Shown: positions 1 to 9,510, counted from the stretch's first letter. The stretch is 64,000 nt of DNA from Corynebacterium kalinowskii (GCF_009734385.1 NZ_CP046452.1:2046001-2110000), one strand, 5' to 3'. Notes: generated from the letters alone by a model not told the origin. Made by a program: numbers and translations.

Positions 1-206
<206 letters not shown>

Positions 207-213
207 CTAAGGC

Positions 214-507
214 CTACTTTTCAATGACAGCGAGTACGTCACGCTGAGACAGGATGAGGTACTCCTGGCCCTGGTACTTGATCTCGGTTCCGCCGTACTT
301 GGAGAAGATGACAACGTCACCCTCCTTGACGTCCATTGGGATGCGGTCGCCATCTTCGTCGAAGCGGCCAGCGCCCACGGCGATTACAGTTGCCTCCTGT
401 GGCTTCTCCTTAGCGGAGTCTGGAATGACCAGGCCAGATGCGGTGGTGGTCTCAGCCTCGTTGATCTGGACGAGGATCTTGTCTTCCAAAGGCTTGATGT
501 TTGCCAC
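214..507 (-). CDS. groES: GroES co-chaperonin
   Basis: 10-kDa lid of the GroEL folding chamber; forms a heptamer that binds GroEL through a mobile loop. The 97-residue product has the normal length and family start ([13 protein letters not shown]), a mobile-loop region near residues 16-35 ([19 protein letters not shown]) and the conserved [13 protein letters not shown] segment. The start codon is GTG, chosen because AAGGAG lies 9 nt upstream and the family N-terminus begins there. First gene of the heat-shock operon with groEL; a CIRCE operator lies about 90 nt upstream. Confidence 0.98.
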   Translation of the reverse strand: MANIKPLEDKILVQINEAETTTASGLVIPDSAKEKPQEATVIAVGAGRFDEDGDRIPMDVKEGDVVIFSKYGGTEIKYQGQEYLILSQRDVLAVIEK

Positions 508-596
508 GATTAAAGCTCCTTATGAGTTGTGATGTGCCGGTTGCGATGCCTGCACAGCCGTCGTCGCGGGTGAACAACTGTGTTCTAAACAACCTA

Positions 597-623
597 CTGG
601 CACTCTACCCTTACGAGTGCCAG
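597..623 (-). promoter_or_regulatory. CIRCE element (HrcA operator) upstream of groES
   Basis: A perfect 9-bp inverted repeat with a 9-nt spacer, CTGGCACTC-N9-GAGTGCCAG, close to the classical CIRCE consensus TTAGCACTC-N9-GAGTGCTAA. It sits about 90 nt upstream of the groES start on the transcribed strand. HrcA binding to CIRCE represses groESL in many Gram-positive bacteria, including actinobacteria. Confidence 0.92.
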
Positions 624-650
624 CCCTCAACCACAAGGCCAAACCTATGC

Positions 651-705
651 AAAAAAGGCCCCGTTGCAGGACATTCACCCAAGGTGAAAATCCCAAAACG
701 GGGCC
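651..705 (-). terminator. Rho-independent terminator after the 725-1144 gene
   Basis: On the minus strand the arms GGCCCCGTT and AACGGGGCC flank a loop of about 32 nt and are followed directly by TTTTTT. It lies about 20 nt past the stop of the 725-1144 gene and separates that gene from the groES promoter. Confidence 0.85.
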
Positions 706-724
706 AGATCTGAAGCGCCTAAAC

Positions 725-1144
725 CTACTTGTGCAGGTTGATCACTGCGCCGCGCCAGAGCTGGAAGTCTTCTGGCTCGTCATCGCGGTAATGGCGGGCG
801 GCACGGATACCGTCGTGAATGCGCTCGATTTCAGCGTCGGTGATGTCTGCACCATCGGCTCCAACGAAGATCACTGGGCCACAGATGGCGGAGGTTGGGT
901 CGGTGTAGAAAGCAGCGTTGCCAGTGGCAGCTTCGTTCTTTGCCATGGATGCAACAGGGTTTGGCTCTGCACCCTCTGCGCGGGCATCAGGGGAGTACAG
1001 GGCTGCAAGGGTGGTGCCGTCTTCTTGGAAGGCGACAGAGACACGGTCACTGTCAATGCGGCCTAGGAATTGAGCGGCGTGCTCGAGTTCGAATTCGATC
1101 TTGCGGCTCGTCAGGTCAGGATTTACCAGGTAACCGAGGGTCAT
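725..1144 (-). CDS. Conserved hypothetical protein, 139 aa
   Basis: I do not recognise a named family. The 139-residue protein has no signal peptide or membrane segment and looks cytoplasmic and acidic. It begins MTLGYLVNPDLTSRKIEFELEHAAQFLGRIDSDRV and ends in a short charged tail around RAARHYRDDEPEDF. The ATG is supported by GGGAGC six nt upstream. It stands alone between tsaD and groES, with its own terminator at 651-705, so it is probably monocistronic from a promoter inside 1145-1238. This position next to groES suggests a conserved corynebacterial protein, but no function can be inferred. Confidence 0.8.
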   Translation of the reverse strand: MTLGYLVNPDLTSRKIEFELEHAAQFLGRIDSDRVSVAFQEDGTTLAALYSPDARAEGAEPNPVASMAKNEAATGNAAFYTDPTSAICGPVIFVGADGADITDAEIERIHDGIRAARHYRDDEPEDFQLWRGAVINLHK

Positions 1145-1238
1145 GAAGATGCTCCCAATAGCTAGGGGAAGGATAATTACTGGTTCCCATCATACATGGG
1201 TTAATTCAATGTTTTCCTTCGGTTAAGCAAATATTCAT

Positions 1239-2252
1239 TTATACTTGCGGGATTTCCACTTCCAACGATGGATCACAACCCACCAACAGCGAGGAGGGCG
1301 CTGCCCCCTCGTAAATCCGCTGTGCCGCTAATGCAGCAATCATGACACCGTTGTCTGTACACAACTTGAACCGTGGCACACGCAGCTCAATGCCTGCCGA
1401 TGCACACCGCCGCTCTGCCAGCGACCGCAGCCGGGAATTGGCTGCCACGCCACCTCCGAGCAGCAGTACTGTTGCGCCGGTGTCTTTGCAGGCCTGCACT
1501 GCCTTCTTAGTCAAGGAATCACAACCGGCCTCCTGGAAAGACGCACACACGTCCTCCACCACGATCTGCTCCCCCGCCTTCTCAGCCGCCTCGACATAGC
1601 GAGCAACCGCAGTCTTGACACCCGAAAAGGAAAAGTCCAGCGAATTCGGGATCGCGCGCGGAAACTTGATGTTGGCCTCACCGCGAGCTGCCAACTTATC
1701 GATCACCGGACCGCCCGGATATCCCAAGCCGAGCAGGCGCGCCACCTTGTCGTAGGCTTCACCGACGGCGTCGTCAAGCGTTGCCCCCAGCTCCTTCATC
1801 GGGGCGCCGACGCTGGTGACCTCCAAAATTTGGGTGTGCCCGCCGGAGACGAGCAACGCGATGGCGTGCGGCAGCGGTTCGCCCTCCAGGTTCGCCACGG
1901 CCACGTGCCCACCAAGGTGATTGACACCGTAAAAGGGCACGCCCCATGCCGCCGCATAAGCCTTCGCTGCACTGGCACCGACCAGCAGCGCACCTGCCAG
2001 GCCAGGGCCCACTGTGGCGGCGACCGCATCTGGCTTCTCGACGCCCGCCTCTGCGAGCGCGGCGCGCATCACCGGCTGCATTGCTTCGAGGTGAGCTCGG
2101 GAGGCAATTTCGGGGACCACGCCACCGAAGCGCGCGTGCTGTTCCATCGAGGATGCGACCTGGTCAGCGAGGATTTCCATCTTGCCGTTTTCCAGCTTGA
2201 TGATGCCGACGCCGGTCTCATCGCAGGAGGATTCAATACCGAGGATGATCAT
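1239..2252 (-). CDS. tsaD: tRNA threonylcarbamoyltransferase TsaD
   Basis: Transfers the threonylcarbamoyl group onto A37 of ANN-decoding tRNAs (t6A), working with TsaB and TsaE, which are encoded just upstream in the same operon. The 337-residue ASKHA-fold protein has the N-terminal [14 protein letters not shown], the metal-binding NHLGGH (His112 and His116) and a C-terminal [13 protein letters not shown] segment that carries the metal-binding Asp. The ATG overlaps the rimI stop as ATGA, indicating translational coupling. It is the last gene of the nnrD-alr-tsaE-tsaB-rimI-tsaD string; no clear terminator is seen in the 94 nt that follow. Confidence 0.97.
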   Translation of the reverse strand: MIILGIESSCDETGVGIIKLENGKMEILADQVASSMEQHARFGGVVPEIASRAHLEAMQPVMRAALAEAGVEKPDAVAATVGPGLAGALLVGASAAKAYAAAWGVPFYGVNHLGGHVAVANLEGEPLPHAIALLVSGGHTQILEVTSVGAPMKELGATLDDAVGEAYDKVARLLGLGYPGGPVIDKLAARGEANIKFPRAIPNSLDFSFSGVKTAVARYVEAAEKAGEQIVVEDVCASFQEAGCDSLTKKAVQACKDTGATVLLLGGGVAANSRLRSLAERRCASAGIELRVPRFKLCTDNGVMIAALAAQRIYEGAAPSSLLVGCDPSLEVEIPQV

Positions 2253-2701
2253 TGCTGTGGCTCCCGTCGCATGGTATAGGCATCAGCGCCTGAGGGTTGG
2301 TAGTAGTTCTTGCGGATCCCCATCTGCTCAAAACCATACTTTTCATACATCTTGATCGCCGGGGTGTTATCAGTGCGGACTTCGAGAAAGATGGGGCCCT
2401 TGTAGTCATCCGCTATGGCCGTCAGTTGATCCATGAGCTGAGAGGCGATGCCGCCGCCCTGGTGCGCCGGATCCACGCCAATTGTGTGGATCTCAAATTC
2501 TGGGTCGGCAAGGGGCCCGAGCAACGACAGGCCAGCATAGGCCACCAAAATACCGTCCCGCTCGAATCCGATGTAGTGGTTATTCGGTTGAGCGAACTCA
2601 TGATGGAAGGCAGTTTCCGGCCACGGGTCATCACCAGGAAATAGCAGCTGCTCCAGTTCTGCGCAGCGGGCAGCATCCTTCGGCTCCAAACGTCTGATCA
2701 C
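2249..2701 (-). CDS. rimI: Ribosomal-protein-alanine N-acetyltransferase RimI (GNAT)
   Basis: GNAT-fold enzyme that acetylates protein N-termini from acetyl-CoA (ribosomal protein S18 in E. coli; wider targets in actinobacteria). It has 150 residues with the acetyl-CoA loop [11 protein letters not shown] and the C-terminal [16 protein letters not shown] typical of RimI. The start is GTG, overlapping the tsaB stop as GTGA; the gene also overlaps tsaD. The fixed tsaB-rimI-tsaD order is widespread, so the assignment is secure at family level, while the substrate is inferred. Confidence 0.93.
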   Translation of the reverse strand: MIRRLEPKDAARCAELEQLLFPGDDPWPETAFHHEFAQPNNHYIGFERDGILVAYAGLSLLGPLADPEFEIHTIGVDPAHQGGGIASQLMDQLTAIADDYKGPIFLEVRTDNTPAIKMYEKYGFEQMGIRKNYYQPSGADAYTMRREPQQ

Positions 2702-3342
2702 AGAGCAACGTCCGGGATCGCAGGGCTCTTTGGCCGCGCAGCTGGCTCTTTGGCATCAGGGCGGCGCAGATAGAGCGGGGTAAGCTTCGTCGGTTCCACT
2801 GCAAAATCCACCAACGAGACGAGCGCTGCCGGGGTTGGGTAGAGATCATGAGTGCCCGCAATCTTGTCCTGCAGGTTCTGCGGGACATTCACTGCATCAA
2901 AGCCCTCAGTATTCACATCTGCGTAGGCGTTGACCTCGGGTTCGCTGGTGCGCACGCCGTCCTGGTAGGTGGCCCAATAGACCTCGCGTCTGCGCGCGTC
3001 ACTCGTCACGAGCGCGGTGCCCGGAATTTGCGCAGCTATGGCATCCAGCGAGCACACGCCGTACACCGGAATTCCCAGAGCATCAGCAAACGCAGCGCCG
3101 GTAGCCATTCCTACGCGCAGGCCGGTGAACGGACCAGGTCCCGCTCCCACGACAACAGCGTCCACATCTTGGAAAGTCTTGCCAGCCTGCTCAAGGGCGC
3201 GTTGGGTGGCAACGACAAGTTGCTCGTTATGATCGCGGCAGTCGGGCAGGATTGTTTCGCCGATCGTTCGGCCGTCAGCGACCACGCCGGACACGACGGT
3301 GGCGGTAGAGGTATCAATTGCAAGCACTAGCACGGGCTCCAT
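2698..3342 (-). CDS. tsaB: t6A synthesis scaffold protein TsaB
   Basis: Non-catalytic ASKHA-fold partner of TsaD needed for threonylcarbamoyl transfer to tRNA. The 214-residue protein contains LVLAIDTSTATVVSGVV near the N-terminus and the family signature GAGPGPFTGLRVGMATG near residues 67-83. The ATG lies 15 nt after the tsaE stop, and the 3' end overlaps rimI by 4 nt. The C-terminal tail (about residues 190-214) is Pro/Ala-rich and probably disordered. Confidence 0.95.
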   Translation of the reverse strand: MEPVLVLAIDTSTATVVSGVVADGRTIGETILPDCRDHNEQLVVATQRALEQAGKTFQDVDAVVVGAGPGPFTGLRVGMATGAAFADALGIPVYGVCSLDAIAAQIPGTALVTSDARRREVYWATYQDGVRTSEPEVNAYADVNTEGFDAVNVPQNLQDKIAGTHDLYPTPAALVSLVDFAVEPTKLTPLYLRRPDAKEPAARPKSPAIPDVAL

Positions 3343-3357
3343 CGTAGCCCCGGCAAC

Positions 3358-3855
3358 CTACTGGGTTGAAACCCCAGCCCTTCGCTCCCAGCTCACAATC
3401 CGTGCTTCCGACTCTGGATCGGCTTCGAAAGCAGTGGTCCGATCGAGGGAGATGAACAAGTACTCATCAGCGATCTGCTCGACCAGTCCCCCACCCCATT
3501 CGGCGATCACAACGGCATCCAGCAGGTCGGTATCCAGGTCGAGGGAGTCCAATGCGCCGGACGGATCAACACCGGAATCGAGCAGGCGATAAGCATCCAC
3601 GTGTACTAATTCCGGACCGCCAATCAGCGAGCGATGTTCCCGCGCAATGACGAACGTCGGGGAGGTCACTCGTCCCTTGACCTGCATGCCCCGGGCGATG
3701 CCCTGGGTGAGTGTGGTTTTGCCAGCGCCGAGCGGGCCGTCCAGGATCACGACGTCGCCGGGTTCTAGTGCCTGGCCGAGCTGCTCGCCCCACGCTTGGG
3801 TCTCGGCCGGGGTCTCAAAGCGCTCCGACCCGGTGGAAGGGAAACTAGGCTTCAT
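3358..3855 (-). CDS. tsaE: t6A synthesis ATPase TsaE
   Basis: P-loop ATPase that resets the TsaBD complex in t6A synthesis. The Walker A motif GPLGAGKT lies at residues 40-47, followed by TSPTFVIAREH and the acidic motif VDAYRL. The 165-residue form starting MKPSFPSTGSERF is preferred: the reading frame is open further upstream, but that stretch lies inside alr and looks like a shadow (Ser/Pro/Arg-rich, no homology). The chosen ATG overlaps the alr stop by 11 nt, in keeping with the coupled operon. Confidence 0.94.
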   Translation of the reverse strand: MKPSFPSTGSERFETPAETQAWGEQLGQALEPGDVVILDGPLGAGKTTLTQGIARGMQVKGRVTSPTFVIAREHRSLIGGPELVHVDAYRLLDSGVDPSGALDSLDLDTDLLDAVVIAEWGGGLVEQIADEYLFISLDRTTAFEADPESEARIVSWERRAGVSTQ

Positions 3856-4930
3856 TGCGACCTCCCACGTACTGGCGGACAGTGCGGCCCTTAGGCATGC
3901 AGATAACCTCGTAGTTGATGGTGCCGATGGCGTCGGCAAGCTCGGTGGCAGACATGCCGCCGTCGCCGAAGATGATGGCCTCGCTGCCCGGCGCGACGGT
4001 GTCGTCACCTAACCAGATGACGATTTGATCCATGCATACGCGTCCGACCTGCGGATAGCGTTTGCCGCCGATGCTGACTTCCAGGTGGCCTTGGGCAATA
4101 CGCGGCAGGCCATCCGCATAGCCAACGGGGACCACACAGTAGTTGCCGTCCTGAGGCGCGTGCCAGGTGTGGTTGTAGGAGGTGCCTTCGCCCTGTTTGA
4201 TGGTTTTACTAACGGTCACGCGGCCGGCCCAGGTCATGGCGGGCGCCAACCCGTGGTCCAAGCCAGGGATCGGCTCACAGCCATAGAGGATGAGACCAGG
4301 TCGAACCATCTGGTGCACCAGGTCCGGCCGGTTCAGTGTGGCTGGGGAATTGGCAAGGTGGTTGACAGGGATCTCGAGGCCACATTCGCGTGCCAGCTCG
4401 ATGGCCCGTTCGAAGGTCTTGGCTTGAAGGTCGGTCATCGGCGATTCAGGCTCGTCTGCACTCGCTAAGTGGCTGAACAGGCCGGTCACGGTTGCACGGG
4501 CATCGCGTAGCAGCTCGAATACTTCACGCCACTGCGACTCCGGCACACCGGAGCGGTTGAGGCCGGTGTCCACTTTGATGGTCACTTCACAATCTAGTTC
4601 TGCGACAGCGCGCGCGTGCTCCATGCTCGGCACGCCGAGGGAAATGCCCTGCTTGACCACAGCAGCGATATCTTGCTCCGGGGACCAGATCCACGTAAGA
4701 ATCGGCTGAGTGATGCCACCCTGCCTTAATTCGAGCGCCTCAGCAAGCGTGGCCACACCGAACTGATCTGCGCCGTTGTCGGCCAACACGCGGGCTACTT
4801 CCACCGCTCCGTGGTTGTAGGCATCGGCCTTCACCACCGCCATGACCTGCGCGGGCGCCACCTTTTGCTTGATTAGTCGTATGTTGTGTGCGATGGCGTC
4901 AAGGTCGATGCGTGTGGTGAGCAAATCCAT
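3845..4930 (-). CDS. alr: Alanine racemase
   Basis: PLP enzyme converting L- to D-alanine for peptidoglycan. The 361-residue protein has the Schiff-base lysine in AVVKADAYNHG (Lys34), the GTSYNHTW segment carrying the catalytic tyrosine, and the VGRVCMDQ motif. The ATG at 4930 overlaps the nnrD end by 32 nt, and the alr end overlaps tsaE. The alr-tsaE-tsaB-rimI-tsaD order is the same as I recall for Rv3423c-Rv3419c. Confidence 0.97.
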   Translation of the reverse strand: MDLLTTRIDLDAIAHNIRLIKQKVAPAQVMAVVKADAYNHGAVEVARVLADNGADQFGVATLAEALELRQGGITQPILTWIWSPEQDIAAVVKQGISLGVPSMEHARAVAELDCEVTIKVDTGLNRSGVPESQWREVFELLRDARATVTGLFSHLASADEPESPMTDLQAKTFERAIELARECGLEIPVNHLANSPATLNRPDLVHQMVRPGLILYGCEPIPGLDHGLAPAMTWAGRVTVSKTIKQGEGTSYNHTWHAPQDGNYCVVPVGYADGLPRIAQGHLEVSIGGKRYPQVGRVCMDQIVIWLGDDTVAPGSEAIIFGDGGMSATELADAIGTINYEVICMPKGRTVRQYVGGRNEA

Positions 4931-6272
4931 GGTTCACCATCGTAGTCACTACCCCTGGGATCGCTCTCGCTATGTCACCCGCGAGCATCGGCCCGCCCGT
5001 CGAGCCAGCTGCGAGGGCGTGCAGGCGCACCGCCGAGGCCACCATACTTATCGACGCCTCCCAAGCCACCGCCTTCCCAATGATTCCAGCGAGCACATCC
5101 CCCGACCCCGGAGTGGCCGCCCACGAGGAACCTGCCTCGACGAGGTAGATCTCCTCGCCATCTGTGATCACGGTGACCCGGCCCTTCAGCACAACTACGG
5201 CATTGTGCTTGCGCGCCAGTTTCTGGGCGTCTGTGACCCGATCTTCCGGCTTCTTTCCGTACAGACGCGCGAATTCCCCGTCGTGCGGGGTGAGGACGGT
5301 GAAGGCAGCCCTGCCGGATAGCTGCTTCTGCACATCCGGGCTTGCCGCTAACTGGGTAAGCGCGTCGGCATCAATGACCAGCGGTTTATTGCAGTTGATG
5401 AGCTCTGCCAACATGGGGTCCTGGGTACCGACACCTGGACCGGTGAGCCAGGCTGTGGCGTCGGCAAGCTCGCCCCCAACCACAACCTCCGGCTGAGTCG
5501 CGAGCACCTGCGCCCCGCATGGCCCGACGTAGCGAACCATCGAGGAACTGGCTCGCACTGCCGCCTGCGCGCAGAGCACTGCGGCGCCCGGATACTGCTC
5601 GCTACCTGCGTGAATGCCAAGCACTCCAAGGGTGTACTTGTGATCGCGAGGCCCTGGAATCGGCCATTTTTCGATGCCCGCCGAGTATCCCCACGGCTCC
5701 CCCATCGTGATGCCGATATCCTTGAGCACGACACGACCGCAATGCTCCCACCCCAGGATGTGCGCGGGCTTGAGACCACCGAAAGTGACCGTGACCTGGG
5801 CGCTTATCGACGCCCCTTCCGCCACACCTGTCATCGGATCCACACCGCTTGGTATGTCGACGGCCACGACGGGAAAACCGTCCGACTGGTTAGCAGCATC
5901 TTCCGCGGCCCCTCGGAGCGGGCCGCGCGCGCCGATGCCGACGATCCCATCGATGATCACGTCCGGATTGCCAACGCTCGTGACCATCCGCGGGTATTTG
6001 ATGGCATTGATCGCGGGAGGAATGCGGTCTGCGAGCTGCCACACTTCGATTGTTGCGCCGCGCTTTTCCAGCTCAGCGGCAGCATAGAGTGCGTCGCCGC
6101 CGTTGTTGCCGGAGCCCGCGAGAACCAGAACCTTTCGCCCATTTAGAATCTTGGCCGTCTCTACGGCCACTGCAAACGCAGCCCGTCGCATGAGACCTTC
6201 GCCGAGTTCCGCCAGTAGCGGAGCCTCTGCTTCGCGGATCTGCTCTGGGGTAAACAGCGGGGTGTGTCTCAT
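4899..6272 (-). CDS. nnrD: Bifunctional NAD(P)H-hydrate epimerase / ADP-dependent dehydratase
   Basis: Repairs damaged NADHX/NADPHX. Residues 1-210 form the YjeF-N epimerase domain (VLVLAGSGNNGGDALYAA; VDIPSGVDPMTG). Residues 220-450 form the ribokinase-like dehydratase domain (TPHDGEFARLYG; SSWAATPGSGDVLAG, the nucleotide/catalytic loop). Length 457 aa is normal for the fused form. The first gene of the operon with alr and the tsa genes; the ATG at 6272 follows a 200-nt spacer that contains the glmS terminator. The last 32 nt overlap alr. Confidence 0.95.
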   Translation of the reverse strand: MRHTPLFTPEQIREAEAPLLAELGEGLMRRAAFAVAVETAKILNGRKVLVLAGSGNNGGDALYAAAELEKRGATIEVWQLADRIPPAINAIKYPRMVTSVGNPDVIIDGIVGIGARGPLRGAAEDAANQSDGFPVVAVDIPSGVDPMTGVAEGASISAQVTVTFGGLKPAHILGWEHCGRVVLKDIGITMGEPWGYSAGIEKWPIPGPRDHKYTLGVLGIHAGSEQYPGAAVLCAQAAVRASSSMVRYVGPCGAQVLATQPEVVVGGELADATAWLTGPGVGTQDPMLAELINCNKPLVIDADALTQLAASPDVQKQLSGRAAFTVLTPHDGEFARLYGKKPEDRVTDAQKLARKHNAVVVLKGRVTVITDGEEIYLVEAGSSWAATPGSGDVLAGIIGKAVAWEASISMVASAVRLHALAAGSTGGPMLAGDIARAIPGVVTTMVNHGFAHHTHRP

Positions 6273-6405
6273 ACGACCAAATTTAGTCGCTTATAAGCCG
6301 GTGAGGACGTAAATCCAGACCTTGCCATTCATCTACACCACTCCGATGTCCGCTTTGCCAGGTGGCTAATCATTTTGGAGCGCATTCTTACCTCATGGTT
6401 CTCAT

Positions 6406-6442
6406 GCCAAAACCACCCGCCAAGCATGCTTGTCGGGTGGTT
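6406..6442 (-). terminator. Rho-independent terminator after glmS
   Basis: On the minus strand AACCACCCG pairs with CGGGTGGTT, 14-nt loop, followed by TTGG, so the U-tract is short. It lies about 30 nt past the glmS stop and ends that transcript before nnrD. Confidence 0.75.
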
Positions 6443-6474
6443 GCTGCGGGTCACGAGTGGCGTCGTTAAGCGCC

Positions 6475-8340
6475 TTATTCCACGGTGACGGACTTTGCCA
6501 GGTTACGTGGCTTGTCGATGTCCTCGTTGCCGCACTGGCGAGCAATCTCAGCTGCCAGGAACTGCAGTGGCACGGTGGCCAGCAGTGGCTGCATGATCGT
6601 GGAAGACTGCGGGATGCGGATCAGCCAGTTTGCGAATGGCTCAACTGCATCGTCGCCTTCTTCAGCGATAACGATGGTCTTGGCACCACGCGCACGGATC
6701 TCCTGGATGTTGGAGACAATCTTGGAGTGCAAAACCTTCACGCCACGTGGGGAAGGAACAACGACCACCACTGGCAAATCGTCCTCGATGAGGGCGATTG
6801 GACCGTGCTTGAGCTCGCCGGCAGCGAAGCCCTCAGCGTGGATGTAGGCCAATTCCTTCAGCTTCAGTGCGCCTTCGAGCGCCACCGGGAAGCCGACACC
6901 GCGCCCGAGGAACAGCATGGTCTTGATGGCGCCAAGCACACGGGCAATTTCCATAACCTGGTCTTCGCACTGCAGAACCTCGGAGATCTTGGCCGGGATA
7001 GCCTCAAGGTTCTCCCAGATCTCCTTGATCTCATCCGGGTACTTGGTGCCCTTAGCCTGAGCCAAGGCAAGACCAACGATGTAGTTCGCGGCCACCTGTG
7101 CCAGGAACGCCTTGGTGGAGGCAACGCCGATTTCTGGGCCGGCATGCGTGTACAGCACAGCGTCAGACTCGCGTGGAATCTGGGAGCCGTTGGTGTTACA
7201 CACTGCCAGGACCTTAGCGCCCTGGGTCTTGGCGTGGCGGACGGCCTCCAGGGTGTCGGCGGTTTCGCCGGACTGGGAGACGGCTACGACGAGGGTGTTG
7301 GAATCCAGCACTGGGTCGCGGTAGCGGAATTCGGAAGCGACCTCGATTTCAACCGGGATGCGTACCCAGTGTTCGATGGCGTACTTGGCCAGCAGGCCGG
7401 AGTGGTAAGCGGAGCCACAGGCGACGACGAACACCTTGTTGATGGACTTGAGTTCCTGCTCAGAGATGTTGTCCTCATCCAGGACGATCTTGCCGTCAAC
7501 GAAGTGGCCGACCAGGGTGTCGCGAACTGCGTCTGGCTGCTCGAAGATTTCCTTCATCATGAAGGAGTCGTAGCCACCCTTTTCCGCAGCTGCGAGATCC
7601 CAGTCAATGGTGAACTGCTTGCCTTCGGCCGGGGTGCCGTCGAAATTCATGATTTCGTGGGAGTCAGCGGTGATGATTACAACGCTGTCCTGCCCCAGCT
7701 CGATGGCTTCCTTGGTGTGCTCGATGAACGCGGCAACGTCGGAACCGAGGAACATCTCCCCCTCGCCCACGCCCACGATCAGCGGGGTGGAGCGACGAGC
7801 AGCAATGACGGTGTCTGCGTGATCGGCGTGGGTGAACAGGAGCGTGAAGGCCCCTTCCAGGCGATTGAGCACCTTCATTGCCGAAGCTTTGAAGTCGCCA
7901 GCGGTGTCGCCCTCGTTGTACGCGAGCGCGAGCAGGTGGGTGGCAACCTCAGAGTCAGTTTCGGACTTGAGCTCGATGCCCTGCTTTTCCAGTTCAGCGC
8001 GTAGTGGAGCGAAGTTCTCGATGATGCCATTGTGAACGATCGCGACCTTGCCGTCGAAAGAAACGTGCGGGTGCGCGTTTTGATCCGTTGGACGGCCGTG
8101 GGTGGCCCAGCGGGTGTGCCCGATGGCGGTGGTTCCGACTAGCGAATCCGTGCCAACTTCGACGATGCGGTCTTCCAAGTTCGCAAGTTTGCCCGCGCGC
8201 TTGACGACGTTGATGGCACCTTCACCATTCGCAACAGCAACACCGGAGGAATCGTATCCTCGGTATTCCATGCGACGAAGTGCCTCGACAGCAACGTTCA
8301 GGCCTTGCTGCTTACCTACATATCCAACGATTCCACACAT
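6475..8340 (-). CDS. glmS: Glucosamine-6-phosphate synthase (isomerizing)
   Basis: Makes glucosamine-6-phosphate from fructose-6-phosphate and glutamine, the first step to UDP-GlcNAc for peptidoglycan. The 621-residue protein starts MCGIVGYVG, so Cys2 is the N-terminal nucleophile of the glutaminase domain (residues 2-230). Two SIS sugar-isomerase domains follow, with CGSAYHSG, SQSGETADTLEA and the C-terminal KSVTVE. The frame is open 74 codons upstream, but the Cys at position 2 fixes the start. glmM lies 3 kb away. No glmS ribozyme-like structure is visible in the leader. Confidence 0.98.
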   Translation of the reverse strand: MCGIVGYVGKQQGLNVAVEALRRMEYRGYDSSGVAVANGEGAINVVKRAGKLANLEDRIVEVGTDSLVGTTAIGHTRWATHGRPTDQNAHPHVSFDGKVAIVHNGIIENFAPLRAELEKQGIELKSETDSEVATHLLALAYNEGDTAGDFKASAMKVLNRLEGAFTLLFTHADHADTVIAARRSTPLIVGVGEGEMFLGSDVAAFIEHTKEAIELGQDSVVIITADSHEIMNFDGTPAEGKQFTIDWDLAAAEKGGYDSFMMKEIFEQPDAVRDTLVGHFVDGKIVLDEDNISEQELKSINKVFVVACGSAYHSGLLAKYAIEHWVRIPVEIEVASEFRYRDPVLDSNTLVVAVSQSGETADTLEAVRHAKTQGAKVLAVCNTNGSQIPRESDAVLYTHAGPEIGVASTKAFLAQVAANYIVGLALAQAKGTKYPDEIKEIWENLEAIPAKISEVLQCEDQVMEIARVLGAIKTMLFLGRGVGFPVALEGALKLKELAYIHAEGFAAGELKHGPIALIEDDLPVVVVVPSPRGVKVLHSKIVSNIQEIRARGAKTIVIAEEGDDAVEPFANWLIRIPQSSTIMQPLLATVPLQFLAAEIARQCGNEDIDKPRNLAKSVTVE

Positions 8341-8464
8341 GGCGAACATTCTAATTGCAAAAGCCTTGATATTCGCTATCGGAACTCCAACTTTTTCTTG
8401 AAGGTGATTCACTTGGCTCACCGAACCCCTTCTGGCAGTCTGCTTTCCACTATCCTGGTGAACT

Positions 8465-9304
8465 GTGGCTGAGAATCTAAATAAGCATCTGAGTAAATTG
8501 TCCAAGCGCGGCCCGCACCGCGTCCTCGTCGGTGACCTCGAATACGCAGGTCTGCCAGGCAAGATTTACACCCCTGCTGAGGGCAATGGCCTCCCAGCCG
8601 TAGCCTTCGGGCACGACTGGATGACCGACATCAAGCGCTACCACGCGACCGTGCGCCACCTGGCCTCCTGGGGCATCGTTGTCGCTGCACCTAATACGGA
8701 AACCGGTTTCCTGCCTAATCACCGCGGTTTTGCCGCAGATCTGGAAACTGCGATTCAAATCCTCACGGGAGTAAAGCTAGGCACCGGCAGCGTGACTGTC
8801 GCCCCAGGAAAAATAGGCCTGGTAGGACATGGCATGGGCGCCGGGTGCGCAGTGCTCGCAGCCGCAGGTCGTGAACACCTGAAAGCTGTCGCTGCCCTGT
8901 ACCCCGCTCTCACTTCCCCGTCTTGCGAGACTGCTGCCCAGGCTGTCACCACCCCTGGCTTCGTCTTGGGCGAATCTGAGCGCGACTTTGTCAACACCGG
9001 TAACCCGGTGAAGGTCGCTGCGAACTGGGCCGGGGCCTGCGCATACCGAGAGATCGACGGTGCCACCCAAGCCGGTTTCGCCGAGCTCTCCCTTTCCCGA
9101 GTCGCCATGGGCATGGGCCGCCCACAAACCGCGATCCAAGAGCTCACCCGTGGTCTGCTCACCGGTTTCCTCCTGCACCGTGTCGACGGCCAGAACAAGT
9201 ACGAAGCCTTCTCCGATTCAACTGCAACCGCAAGAAAGGTCACCAGTTTCGATGCCACCGGCGTTCGTCTTCGCCTCGGCGACGTCGAGCACACCGCACT
9301 CTAA
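8465..9304 (+). CDS. Alpha/beta-hydrolase-fold protein lacking the nucleophile serine
   Basis: Looks like the dienelactone-hydrolase branch of the alpha/beta hydrolases (279 aa): a lid-proximal HDWMTDIKRYHATVRHLASW, and the elbow strand GKIGLVGHGMGAG. In an active enzyme the elbow reads G-x-S-x-G; here it reads GHGMG, with Gly where the serine should be, so hydrolase activity is doubtful. No obvious catalytic His is seen near the C-terminus. The GTG at 8465 is the first plausible start; the ribosome binding site is weak. Divergent from glmS, and its TAA overlaps the stop of the convergent 9301-9510 gene. The role is unknown; a structural or binding role is inference. Confidence 0.75.
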   Translation: MAENLNKHLSKLSKRGPHRVLVGDLEYAGLPGKIYTPAEGNGLPAVAFGHDWMTDIKRYHATVRHLASWGIVVAAPNTETGFLPNHRGFAADLETAIQILTGVKLGTGSVTVAPGKIGLVGHGMGAGCAVLAAAGREHLKAVAALYPALTSPSCETAAQAVTTPGFVLGESERDFVNTGNPVKVAANWAGACAYREIDGATQAGFAELSLSRVAMGMGRPQTAIQELTRGLLTGFLLHRVDGQNKYEAFSDSTATARKVTSFDATGVRLRLGDVEHTAL

Positions 9305-9510
9305 CTGCGCGGACTTCTCAGCACCCCCTGCACCGCCGTCGACCTGCGTCTACGCACGTTTGGTCGCTGCGGTGCTTTGCTTTTCGACGCCCATTCTTGC
9401 GCTTTCTCCGCCACCACGCGGGACTGCGCAAGCTCAGCCTCAAACGCTTCAACGCGCTGCTGAGCTCGCTGCCTGAAGCGTTCCATCACCGTGTCAAAGT
9501 CAGGCTTCAC
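9301..9510 (-). CDS. Small coiled-coil-like protein, 69 aa
   Basis: Unrecognised small protein, strongly helical and charged (MERFRQRAQQRVEAFEAELAQSRVVAEKAQEW), with an Arg-rich C-terminus (NVRRRRS). No signal peptide. The GTG start overlaps the stop of the preceding proline-rich membrane protein gene as GTGA, so the two are probably translationally coupled and may act together. Its stop overlaps the convergent stop of the 8465-9304 gene. An internal ATG (residue 9) is an alternative start. Confidence 0.65.
   Translation of the reverse strand: MKPDFDTVMERFRQRAQQRVEAFEAELAQSRVVAEKAQEWASKSKAPQRPNVRRRRSTAVQGVLRSPRS

Noticed and set aside
3856..4008. N-terminal extension of tsaE
   Set aside because: Lies inside alr, low-complexity Ser/Pro/Arg, and would precede the conserved start of the family.
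6430..8004. 524-codon open frame antisense to glmS
   Set aside because: It mirrors the third-position bias of glmS, has a Val/Leu/Asp-rich composition with no family features, and no ribosome binding site of its own.
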